The translations under genes and the position numbers were made by a program. A DNA stretch of 51,578 nucleotides from Amycolatopsis coloradensis (lineage in GTDB: Bacteria; Actinomycetota; Actinomycetes; Mycobacteriales; Pseudonocardiaceae), in assembly GCF_037997115.1 (NCBI RefSeq), contig NZ_CP150484.1:1445863-1497440 (forward strand), in the 5' to 3' direction. The notes under the pieces were generated by a model. It did no database searches and was not told the origin of the DNA. It saw nothing but the letters and a program-made list of their open reading frames with translations. Shown here piece by piece: positions 44,531 through 51,578 of this stretch; the stretch's first letter is position 1; each line of letters opens with the position of its first letter.

Positions 44531-45127
44531 TCAGGCGACGAGGTTCGCGTAGACGATCACGTTGTCCTTGTAGCTGTGCTCTTCCTTGTCGAAGACACCG
44601 CCACAGGTGATCAGCCGCAGCTGCGGCTTGTCCGTGTTGCCGTAGACCGCTTCCTCGGGGAACTGGTCCTTGGGGACCTGGTCCTTCTTCTCGACCACGA
44701 ACTTCAGGCTCTTGCCGTCGCTGCGGTCGACGAGCACCTCGTCGCCCGGGTTGACGTCCTTGAGCTTGTAGAAGATGCCCGGCTGCTTGTTGCCGTCGAC
44801 ATGGCCGAGCAGGATCGACGGGCCGACGTCACCGGGCACCGGGGAAAGCCGGTACCAAGCGGCCTGCATCGGGTTCTTCGCCGACGGGACGGACATCTTG
44901 CCGTCCTTGCCGATCGCGACCGTGACCAGGCTCGATTCCGCGCCGATCTTGGGAATCCGCACGTTCGTCGGGCGAGTCCCGTTGAACGGTTTGACGACCG
45001 GCGGCGTCGATTCCGCCGCCGCCTGCGCGGCGGGCGGGGCGGGTTCGTCGGTGCCGCATCCCGTCAGCGCGAGGGAGAGCACAAGGGCGGCCGCGACCAA
45101 GCGGCCGCCCTGCGTCAGGAGCTTCAT
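44531..45127 (-). CDS. Class F sortase, lipoprotein-type
   Basis: A 198-residue exported sortase. A lipobox (LALTGC, Cys24) suggests it is lipid-anchored outside the membrane rather than held by a signal anchor. Catalytic His109 (LLGHVDG) and Cys175 (LRLITCGG) are clear. No arginine follows Cys175 (FDKEEHSYKDNVIVYA), whereas sortases use a conserved Arg on the last strand; Lys187 or Lys181 would have to replace it. It lies 4 bp downstream of the surface protein on the same strand, the normal substrate-sortase pairing of class F loci. Confidence 0.88.
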   Translation of the reverse strand: MKLLTQGGRLVAAALVLSLALTGCGTDEPAPPAAQAAAESTPPVVKPFNGTRPTNVRIPKIGAESSLVTVAIGKDGKMSVPSAKNPMQAAWYRLSPVPGDVGPSILLGHVDGNKQPGIFYKLKDVNPGDEVLVDRSDGKSLKFVVEKKDQVPKDQFPEEAVYGNTDKPQLRLITCGGVFDKEEHSYKDNVIVYANLVA

Positions 45128-45131
45128 CGGA

Positions 45132-45794
45132 TCAGGCCGCGGTGGCGCCGAAACCGGTCTCGATGCCGCCCTTGGGCTTCAGCTTGACCTGCTTCTTCGG
45201 CTTGTCGTTGCCCGGCGCGGTCGCGCCGCCGCCGACCGTCCCCTCGAACTCGATGTCACCCTTGCCCGGCTTGCCGTCGCAGGTCCAGGTGAAGGTGCTC
45301 GCGGTGCCCTTGAAGCCGGGCTTGGCCTCGATGATGTAGATCCACAGGTAGGCCTCGCCACCGTCCTGGAACGAGTCGACGATGGTGAAGTCCGGCGCGG
45401 TGACGTCGGCGGGCTCCGAACCGCAGAGGATGGCCAGCGCACCCTCGTTGCCCTCGACGTATCCGGCGCCGACGTTCAGCTCCGGCATCGGCGGGGTGGT
45501 GCTGGTCGGCGCCTCAGAGGTGGAGGTCGGCGACGGCTTGCCGGAAGTCGGCTTCTCCGAGGTGGAGGTCGGCGTCGGCTCCTGCGAGGACGACGAGGCC
45601 GGGGCGCTCGTCTCCGTTGTCACCTTGCCACCCGAGTAGGACGGCGCGGCCGGAGTCGAGGACGAAGCCTCGCTCGACGGAGCCGGAGGCGTGGTCGTCG
45701 TTTCGGTCTGCGCCATCGCGACCGGCGTCACGGCCAGCGAGATGACGGCGCCGGCCAGCACCGCGCCCGCGAGGCGGCCCAACGTCTTCTTCAA
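45132..45794 (-). CDS. Exported surface protein, probable sortase F partner
   Basis: A 220-residue secreted protein: signal peptide (KKTLGRLAGAVLAGAVIS ... VAMA), a Ser/Thr/Pro-rich linker (about 35-110), a folded C-terminal domain with two cysteines (ILCGSEP, FTWTCDGKPG) and a basic tail KQVKLKPKGGIETGFGATAA. There is no LPXTG; the PKGGIETG tail is the motif I know from other actinobacterial proteins encoded beside class F sortases. TTG at 45794 has GGGAG 6 nt upstream and is preferred to the GTG further 5'. Confidence 0.82.
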   Translation of the reverse strand: MKKTLGRLAGAVLAGAVISLAVTPVAMAQTETTTTPPAPSSEASSSTPAAPSYSGGKVTTETSAPASSSSQEPTPTSTSEKPTSGKPSPTSTSEAPTSTTPPMPELNVGAGYVEGNEGALAILCGSEPADVTAPDFTIVDSFQDGGEAYLWIYIIEAKPGFKGTASTFTWTCDGKPGKGDIEFEGTVGGGATAPGNDKPKKQVKLKPKGGIETGFGATAA

Positions 45795-46243
45795 AATGAT
45801 CTCCCAGTGGAAACATCGCAACACAGGGTGACCCCCACCCTGAGACCACCCGAAAGGAATCCCACGTTCGGGTGACAGCGTGATCCTGCCGGAAAAGTAC
45901 AGCGGAGCCGTAGCGGAAAAGTCGTGACAAGAACCACTGGGAAAACCGGTAACGCCGGAATACCCCTGCCCGATAGAAGGGCCCGAAAGTCGCTCAACAG
46001 CGGGAAAACTCGCGGCGACGAAGGAATGTTAACACCCGGAGGGCCGGATCGGTTGCGATGCGGAAGTATTTTTTCCCCGCCCGCCGAACCGCCCGGAATC
46101 GCCGGTTTTCCTGGCCGGATCTCCCTTTTTCGAAGACTCTCCGCACACTTGCCGCCGACCGGTTCACACGTCCGGACCACGTTTCGGTGAAGGCCTGACC
46201 ATTTACGGCCGGATACCGGTGCCGGGCAACCCGCAGGTCACGA
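45795..46243. other. Noncoding region upstream of the surface-protein gene
   Basis: About 450 bp. Open frames of 88-129 codons on both strands here have no homology and no ribosome-binding sites. It is AT-richer near 46020-46080 (AAGTATTTTTTCCCC) and should hold the promoter of the surface-protein/sortase operon. I find no hairpin strong enough to annotate. Confidence 0.6.
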
Positions 46244-46576
46244 TCAGAACACCAGGAACAAGGCCACGGCTAGGGAGAGCACGCCGAGGAGGCCCGCGCC
46301 GAACAGCCAGGGCTTCGGCGACGTCCGGTTCCGCACCGCCCGGCCGCCGCCCACCACCGCGATCAGGAGGCCGAGGCCGAACCCGATCGCGGGCAGGAAG
46401 GTGGCGAAGGTCCGGTTTTCCGCGGCACAGGCCCAAATCGCGTCGCTCGGGCAGGGCGACGCCGCGAGCTCGGCCAGCAGACCCGCGGTGACGATCGCGA
46501 GGAAGCCGAGCACCAGGAGCCAGAACAGGCCCCACAGCAACTGACCGAGCCGCCGAGGCGGTTTCGTCTCGTCCAC
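46244..46576 (-). CDS. Small membrane protein, unknown
   Basis: A 110-residue protein with three predicted transmembrane helices (LLWGLFWLLVLGFLAIVTAGLL; FLPAIGFGLGLLIAVVGGG; LFGAGLLGVLSLAVALFLVF) and a loop with two cysteines (SPCPSDAIWACAAENR). No family recognised. GTG at 46576 follows directly after the trans-sulfuration gene's end (10 bp), so they are in one transcript. Confidence 0.7.
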   Translation of the reverse strand: MDETKPPRRLGQLLWGLFWLLVLGFLAIVTAGLLAELAASPCPSDAIWACAAENRTFATFLPAIGFGLGLLIAVVGGGRAVRNRTSPKPWLFGAGLLGVLSLAVALFLVF

Positions 46577-46585
46577 ATGCTCAAG

Positions 46586-47626
46586 CTAGCCGAGCGCCGA
46601 GGCCAGATCCGTCCAGAGATCTTCCGGATCTTCGAGCCCGACGCTGAACCGGACGAGCCCGGCGGGCACGTGGGCGTCGCCCGCCAGCCAGGCCCGGCGC
46701 TCGACCAGGCTCTCCACGCCGCCGAGACTGGTGGCGGCGCGGATCAGCCGCAGCGAACCGATGACCTTGTCCGCGCTCTCCGCGTCCGGGAGTTCGAACG
46801 CGATCATCGTGCCGGAGCCGGGATAACGCACCCGGGTGATGGCGGGATGGTCGACCAGGCGCGCCGCCAGCAGGGCGGCCGTGCGCGTCTGCTCGGCGAG
46901 GCGGACCGGGAGCGTCCGCAGCCCGCGCAGGGCGAGCCACGCTTCGAGCGCTCCCGGCGTCGCGCCCAACCTGGTGCGCGCGTCGCGCAGGTCCTTCGCG
47001 ACGCCTTCGTCGGCCGCGATGGTCAGTCCGAGCAGCAGATCACTGTGGCCGCCGATGAGTTTCGTCGCGCTGTGCACGACGATGTCGGCGCCGAGGTCCA
47101 GCGGCCGCTGCCCGAGCGGGGTGGCGAACGTGTTGTCCACGGCGACCAGGCCGTTCGCGGCGGCGGCGATCGTCTCGATGTCGATGACGTCGAGCGTCGG
47201 GTTGGTCGGCGATTCGAGCCAGAGCAGGTCGGCGTCCGCGGCCGCGACCCAGGCGGCCGTGTCGTCCGGCGCGATCTCGGTCACCACCAGGCGTCCGGTG
47301 CGCTGCGCGTGCGCGAGCAGGCCACGCGATCCCGCGTAGGAGAACGTCGGGACGCAGACCTTCGCGCCCACCGGCAGGGTGTCGACCACAGCGCTGAGCG
47401 TCGCGATCCCCGAGGCGAACGCGGTGGCGTGCCCGCCTTCGAGCGCGCCGATCGCGGCTTCGAGGGCCTCCCAGGTCGGGGTGCCGTCCTCCCGCGAATA
47501 CGCGCGGTCGGCGCCGGCGTCGAAGGTGCTCGCCGCGACGATCGGCACGTTCAGCGGTTCGCCGGGGCCCTCCGGTCGTCCGGCGGCGACGGCGAGGGTG
47601 CGGGGTGACCAGTCGTTCGTGTCCAC
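46586..47626 (-). CDS. Trans-sulfuration family PLP enzyme (cystathionine lyase/synthase-like)
   Basis: A 346-residue Cys/Met metabolism PLP enzyme: PLP-binding Lys189 in VVHSATKLIGGHSD, ALEGGHATAFASGIATLSAV, LWLESPTNPTLDVID and VAVDNTFATPLGQRPLD. The reaction could be cystathionine gamma-synthase, gamma-lyase or methionine gamma-lyase; sequence alone does not decide. GTG at 47626 is the first start after the upstream noise; the frame is open to 48166 inside the acylase gene. A short length compared with 380-400 for classical members is noted, the missing part being C-terminal. Confidence 0.88.
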   Translation of the reverse strand: MDTNDWSPRTLAVAAGRPEGPGEPLNVPIVAASTFDAGADRAYSREDGTPTWEALEAAIGALEGGHATAFASGIATLSAVVDTLPVGAKVCVPTFSYAGSRGLLAHAQRTGRLVVTEIAPDDTAAWVAAADADLLWLESPTNPTLDVIDIETIAAAANGLVAVDNTFATPLGQRPLDLGADIVVHSATKLIGGHSDLLLGLTIAADEGVAKDLRDARTRLGATPGALEAWLALRGLRTLPVRLAEQTRTAALLAARLVDHPAITRVRYPGSGTMIAFELPDAESADKVIGSLRLIRAATSLGGVESLVERRAWLAGDAHVPAGLVRFSVGLEDPEDLWTDLASALG

Positions 47627-47649
47627 CCCGCCACCGTAACCTTCCCCCG

Positions 47650-50600
47650 CTAGTGGGCGTACACCTCGAACTCGTAGAGGGAATAGCCGTACTTCGTGCC
47701 GCGCTGGACACCGGCCATCCGGACGTGACGGGCGTCCACGGCGTCGAAGGCGACGTTGTCCTGCCCGCCGTCTCCGTCCACTATGGACGCCACGTCCCGC
47801 CAGCTCGTCCCGTCGGACGAGACCTGCACCTTGTACGCCTTGCCGTACGCCGATTCCCACCGCAGGACCACGCGGGAGACGCGCTGCACCGAACCGAGAT
47901 CCACGGTGATCGACTGGTTGTCGCTCCAGTCGCTCGCCCAGCGCGTCGACAGGTTTACGTCGATGGCGTTGGACGGCGGCGAGTTGTACCAGCCCGTTTC
48001 GTGGCTGGTCGCGCTCACCGAGCGGCCGGTGGCGAGGTTGGCGATGTTGTCGCCGCGTTTCGCCGGGAACTCCACGACCTGCTGGAAGGTCGGCCGGTTC
48101 TGGGTGCTCATCTTGTCCTGCGTGATGCCGCCGAGCGCGCGGTGGATGATCGTGTCGGCGCACCACTGATCGCCCGCGGCGCAGTCGCCGTCACCGGGAT
48201 AGACGGTGTTGGCGGGCTGCGCGGCCGCCTGCGTCAGCGAGTCGAGCAGCACCTGGCGGCAGGCGTTGAGGTCGCCCCCGCCGCAGTACTTCACGGTGAG
48301 CGGACCGGCGACGTTCTGCCCGAGTACCGAACGGATGTCCTTGTGCACGTAGCCCCACCAGCCCGCCTGGTACGACGAACCCGCGTGCGACTGGCCGACG
48401 TGCTTGCCGGGAACCTCGTTCTGCCAGCCCGACGGTGACTCGTTGATCTTCAGTACCCCGACCATGGCGCCGTAGGCGTCGCCCATACCCGGTTTGAACT
48501 GCGCGTTCACCAGCAGCGGCCACCAGGCGTCCATGATGCGGATCGCGTCGGCGTTGGCGTAGGCCTTGCTGCCCGGCGAAGTCTCCGAACGCAGACCGCC
48601 CGCGGCGAGCCAGGTCTTCAGCTTCGCCACCGCGTCCGCGGCCGGACCGGTCACCGGCGCCTTGTCGATCACCTTGAACAGCTCCGGCAGCACCTTCTCC
48701 GCGCGGAGGTCGGCGAGCGCGGCCTCCTCCATGGCCTGCGTGAGGTTCACCCGCGTCACCTTGGTGCCGCTCGAGATCAGCTTCTTGACCCGCGCGTCGA
48801 TCAGATCGCCGCGGTGCACGGAACTCTTGTCCGCGCCGCTGGCCGCGTAGCCGTTGGCCTGCGCGTTGTTCCAGCTGATGTAGTAGTCCTGGTTGATCGA
48901 CTGCGGATGCTGCGACGACGGCGTGTAGTTCGCGAGGTTGCCGTCGGGGTTCCAGCCCTGCCAGTCGAATCCGGCGTCGCCCTTCACCGGCATGGCCGGG
49001 TCGACGTTCGGGTTGCGGACCGGGTTCGAGCCCGAGTTGAAGTACGCGACGTCACGCGAGTCGGCGTAGAACCAGTTGTAGGTCTGGTTGACGTCGGCCG
49101 CCGCGGCCTGGAAGTCCTGCGCGGACTTGATCGCGTCCGGGTCGTTGAACTTCTGGAAGCCGATGATCGTGTCGATCTCGTGCTGGAACGTCGACCGCAG
49201 CGACGCGTACGCGACCGGTTTGCCGCCGACCAGCGCCCGGCTCGTCACCGGCCCGTACTTGGTGCGGAAGCTGCGCAGGGTGTACGAACCTTCGGCCGTG
49301 CCGTCGGCGACGGTGGGTTTCCAGGAGTTCTTGCGTTCGACGATCTCGAACGGCAGGCACTGCCCGCGGAACCGGTAGAAGTTGGAGTTCTTCGTCGGCG
49401 CGGAACCGTTCTGCTCGCACAGTTCGACGGCGTAGGTGTCGACGATGTCCTGCGACGCCGACGTCGCGCTCCACGAGTAGTCCTTGCCGCGGCCGAGCAG
49501 CACGTACATGCTGATCCCCGCGAACGAGGCGCCGCGGGCGCTGATGCCAGGGCCCTGGATTTCTTGCAGCATCAGCAATTGCGGCGCGAAGTAGCCGGCC
49601 TGCGGGCCGAAGACGGCGACCGGGTGCCCGCTCGCGGTCTTGGCGCCGGAGACCACCAGCGCGTTGGACATGCCGTGCTTCTCCGACAGCATGTTGCCCG
49701 GCAGGACGCCGTCGTCGAAGATGCCGCGGACGGCCTTCTGGTCTTCAGGCGCGGGAACCTCCACCTTGGCGGGTGCCGCCGTCCCGGCGGAACCGGTCGG
49801 ATCGAAGACCAGCTGCTGCCCGGTGACCGAACCCTTGTCCGGCATCGCGGCGCCCTGCGGGTTCGACGGCGCCTTGCCGTAGTCGAAGGTCTGTCCATTG
49901 TGGAGGGTCTTGACGGTCTCGGGATCGTCTTCGGACCGGAGGCTCCGCCAGACCTTGTCGCCCTGTTCGAGACCGTACTTCTCCTGCATCGCCAGCTTCG
50001 CGATGGCGTTCTGCACCTCCCCGCCACCGCCGGCGCCGAACTGCGCTCCGACGACGGCGGCGAGGACGACGAGGTCGGTGAGCTTGAACGGCTCGATGGT
50101 CCCGGCGTTCGTGATCGCGTCGACGTGCCCGGTGAGCACGTACTCGCCGGGGAAGTAGCGGCCGCTGTGCGCGTCGGAGATGTACTTGTTGACACCTTGG
50201 ACGTAGGCCTCGGCATCGGCTTTGCCCTGTGCGCCGCGCGGGCCACTGGCCGCCGCGTTGTCGATCTGCTTCTGCAGTTCCTGTTCGGTGTACGGCGCCG
50301 ACGAGAAGAAGCTCTGCTCGAGTTCGCGGTTGCCCTGGGCGCCACCGGCGAACGAGGTCAGCTGGCCGCGGCCGACCCGGCGCATGATGTCCATCAGCCA
50401 CAGGCGGTCCTGCGCGGCGGCGTATCCGGCGCCGTACATCGTGCCCGGCCGCGTCGTGCCGACGATCCGGGGCACGCCGGTCGCCTTGTCGCGGGTGATC
50501 GTCACGTCCGGACGCGGTTTGATCGTGCTCTCGACCTGCCCGGACGGAACCCCGAACGAGGCGTCGTTGAAGAACTGGTTGATCTTGTCCGTGGTCAGCG

Positions 50601-50883
50601 TCTTGTAGCCGTCGGCGAGCGAGGCGTACTTGCCGAGCTGATCGGCCGAATGCGCGGGCCGGGTGCCGAACGCCTTGTGCGCCAGGATCTCGGCGAGGGT
50701 GGCGTTCCCCTTCGTGCCTGGCGGGAGGATGTCACCGCACTGGCCGCCGCAGTAGTCGTCGAGCGCGGCCGCCACCACCGAGTCCGGTGGGGCTTCCGCG
50801 GCGTTCGCCTGAAGTGCCGGGACGGTTCCCGCCACCAGCGTCAGCCCCGCCAGCGTCGTCAAGACCCGTATGCCTCGTCGCAT
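47650..50883 (-). CDS. Penicillin-acylase-family Ntn hydrolase with C-terminal F5/8 type C domain
   Basis: A 1077-residue secreted precursor. Signal peptide ends near QANA/AEAPP. Residues 125-930 are the penicillin amidase/PvdQ fold; autocatalytic cleavage is expected before Ser406 in HGMSNALVVSG, the N-terminal nucleophile of the beta-subunit. Residues about 935-1077 form a discoidin/CBM32-type domain (LATGRSVSATSHETGWYNSP, RVSRVVLRWESAYGK), likely for binding carbohydrate or cell wall. It would cleave amides such as acyl-homoserine lactones, lipopeptides or beta-lactam side chains. ATG at 50883 has GGAGG upstream. Confidence 0.9.
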   Translation of the reverse strand: MRRGIRVLTTLAGLTLVAGTVPALQANAAEAPPDSVVAAALDDYCGGQCGDILPPGTKGNATLAEILAHKAFGTRPAHSADQLGKYASLADGYKTLTTDKINQFFNDASFGVPSGQVESTIKPRPDVTITRDKATGVPRIVGTTRPGTMYGAGYAAAQDRLWLMDIMRRVGRGQLTSFAGGAQGNRELEQSFFSSAPYTEQELQKQIDNAAASGPRGAQGKADAEAYVQGVNKYISDAHSGRYFPGEYVLTGHVDAITNAGTIEPFKLTDLVVLAAVVGAQFGAGGGGEVQNAIAKLAMQEKYGLEQGDKVWRSLRSEDDPETVKTLHNGQTFDYGKAPSNPQGAAMPDKGSVTGQQLVFDPTGSAGTAAPAKVEVPAPEDQKAVRGIFDDGVLPGNMLSEKHGMSNALVVSGAKTASGHPVAVFGPQAGYFAPQLLMLQEIQGPGISARGASFAGISMYVLLGRGKDYSWSATSASQDIVDTYAVELCEQNGSAPTKNSNFYRFRGQCLPFEIVERKNSWKPTVADGTAEGSYTLRSFRTKYGPVTSRALVGGKPVAYASLRSTFQHEIDTIIGFQKFNDPDAIKSAQDFQAAAADVNQTYNWFYADSRDVAYFNSGSNPVRNPNVDPAMPVKGDAGFDWQGWNPDGNLANYTPSSQHPQSINQDYYISWNNAQANGYAASGADKSSVHRGDLIDARVKKLISSGTKVTRVNLTQAMEEAALADLRAEKVLPELFKVIDKAPVTGPAADAVAKLKTWLAAGGLRSETSPGSKAYANADAIRIMDAWWPLLVNAQFKPGMGDAYGAMVGVLKINESPSGWQNEVPGKHVGQSHAGSSYQAGWWGYVHKDIRSVLGQNVAGPLTVKYCGGGDLNACRQVLLDSLTQAAAQPANTVYPGDGDCAAGDQWCADTIIHRALGGITQDKMSTQNRPTFQQVVEFPAKRGDNIANLATGRSVSATSHETGWYNSPPSNAIDVNLSTRWASDWSDNQSITVDLGSVQRVSRVVLRWESAYGKAYKVQVSSDGTSWRDVASIVDGDGGQDNVAFDAVDARHVRMAGVQRGTKYGYSLYEFEVYAH

Positions 50884-51024
50884 GAAAGACCTCCGTCGTC
50901 GGAGAGTGACGAGGCGCACACTACCCACGGGTATCCAAATTTGTGAAGACTATTCGCGTTCTTGCCACCGTTCGGCGGAACACTCGCCCTGCGGACCCGG
51001 GACCAGCGCAGGTATGTTCCAGGC

Positions 51025-51399
51025 ATGTCTTCGCAGAAGCCCCAGATCGACCGCCCCGAGGGGCCCGCGCCCTCCGAGCTGGAGACGACCGACATCTCCG
51101 TCGGCGACGGCCAGGAGGCCAAGTCCGGCGACACCGTCACGGTGCACTACGTCGGCGTCTCGCACTCGACCGGCGACCAATTCGACGCGTCGTGGGACCG
51201 CGGTGAGCCGCTCCGCTTCGGCCTCGGCGCCGGCCAGGTCATCCCCGGCTGGGACCAGGGCGTCGCCGGGATGAAGGTCGGCGGCCGTCGCAAGTTGGTC
51301 ATCCCGCCGCACCTCGCGTACGGCGAACGCGGAGCCGGCGGCGTCATCAAGCCGAACGAGACCTTGATCTTCGTCGTCGACCTCGTCGGCGTGAACTGA
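51025..51399 (+). CDS. FKBP-type peptidyl-prolyl cis-trans isomerase
   Basis: A 124-residue single-domain FKBP: VTVHYVGVSHSTGDQFDASW, LGAGQVIPGWDQGVAGMKVG and PPHLAYGERGAGGVIKPNETL with the C-terminal FVVDLVGVN strand; the Tyr, Phe, Asp, Trp and Tyr positions of the active pocket are present. It accelerates proline isomerisation in folding proteins. No signal peptide. ATG 51025; ribosome-binding site weak (CAGG). Followed by hairpin repeat copy 4. Confidence 0.95.
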   Translation: MSSQKPQIDRPEGPAPSELETTDISVGDGQEAKSGDTVTVHYVGVSHSTGDQFDASWDRGEPLRFGLGAGQVIPGWDQGVAGMKVGGRRKLVIPPHLAYGERGAGGVIKPNETLIFVVDLVGVN

Positions 51400-51415
51400 C
51401 CCACACCCGCACCAC

Positions 51416-51492
51416 GAAGGGAGCCTTCACCTCATCTAATGGGGCGAAGGCTCCCTTCGTCGCATCACACGAGGTGAAGGGCCCTTCAGCCC
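51416..51492. repeat. Intergenic hairpin repeat, copy 4
   Basis: GAAGGGAGCCTTC (51416-51428) pairs perfectly with GAAGGCTCCCTTC (51446-51458); a second palindrome GAAGGGCCCTTC follows at 51476-51487. It ends in TTCAGCCC like the other copies and probably terminates the FKBP transcript. Confidence 0.8.
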
Positions 51493-51496
51493 AGGC

Positions 51497-51578
51497 CGAA
51501 CCCACTCACCAACCGCCGCCGACCGCACCGTGGGGGTCCGGGTGGTCGCGGTCACCGACGACGGGCCGGGCATTCCCG
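51497..51578 (+). pseudogene. 5'-truncated histidine kinase fragment (or start of a kinase-like gene)
   Basis: The plus frame reads RTHSPTAADRTVGVRVV and then AVTDDGPGIP up to the window edge. This matches the region of a sensor histidine kinase from just after the N box (NARTHSP) to the G1 box (DDGPGIP). Nothing kinase-like lies to the left; the hairpin repeat begins immediately upstream, so the fragment seems to have lost its 5' part. A short gene starting at GTG 51530 cannot be excluded because the window ends here. Confidence 0.45.

Noticed and set aside
45924..46190. An 88-codon plus-strand open frame
   Set aside because: No ribosome-binding site, no homology I can recognise, and it sits in the promoter region of the surface-protein operon.

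Overview
The window is high-GC actinobacterial chromosome, most likely Amycolatopsis or a close relative in the Pseudonocardiaceae. This rests on GTG/TTG starts, the XRE-TPR regulator with its two small neighbours, the copper operon, the class F sortase locus and the style of the intergenic hairpin repeats. It is an inference from gene content; no rRNA or tRNA gene is present. Nearly all of the sequence is ordinary chromosomal coding DNA, with no CRISPR array, IS element or prophage.

Layout. 1-3.6 kb: a 3'-truncated SAM methyltransferase, a PadR regulator with a perfect operator palindrome, a TM0106-type RecB-like nuclease and a small conserved protein. 3.7-7.3 kb: a four-gene glycine-betaine/choline-type ABC importer (permease, CBS-domain ATPase, permease, binding lipoprotein). 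7.5-10.5 kb: copper module (membrane protein, YcnI, CopC, CopD). 10.8-11.3 kb: a DHFR/RibD-like pseudogene with two lesions. 11.5-17.2 kb: STAND NTPase with TPRs, APH-family kinase, XRE-TPR regulator and two small proteins. 17.6-20.9 kb: MFS permease plus GH1 beta-glucosidase, divergent from a TetR regulator. 21-22.6 kb: a noncoding convergent region holding hairpin repeats and a DnaA-box cluster, then a PLP aldolase-like gene. 22.7-26.4 kb: sugar-lactone oxidase; a three-gene operon with a PRPP-synthetase-like protein. 26.7-31.2 kb: two tandem transmembrane Ser/Thr kinases.

31.3-34.2 kb carries two HpcH/HpaI (malyl-/citramalyl-CoA-type) lyases followed by the most interesting locus: an AbiF/Abi_2-like HEPN gene, preceded on its own strand by a nested-hairpin RNA candidate, the pair bracketed by a ~34-bp direct repeat of the 3' end of the upstream lyase gene. 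It looks like a compact defence or toxin-RNA cassette inserted between two convergent genes so that the lyase reading frame was preserved.

34.2-43.4 kb: an eight-gene, almost gapless operon (Dpp-type importer, aldehyde dehydrogenase, SDR, amidase) divergent from a FadR-type regulator, with a perfect FadR-like operator between them; together they probably import and oxidise an amide-containing substrate. 43.4-51.6 kb: patatin-like lipase, class F sortase with its likely surface substrate, small membrane protein, trans-sulfuration enzyme, a penicillin-acylase-family hydrolase with a C-terminal F5/8-type domain, an FKBP isomerase, and what looks like a 5'-truncated histidine kinase fragment at the right edge.

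Four related intergenic hairpin repeats (3.63, 20.98, 44.45 and 51.42 kb) lie just 3' of genes, three of them between convergent gene ends, and all end in TTCAGCCC on the + strand. A second recurring signal is the palindrome GTCCAnnnTGGAC, mostly inside genes and often at the cost of rare codons.
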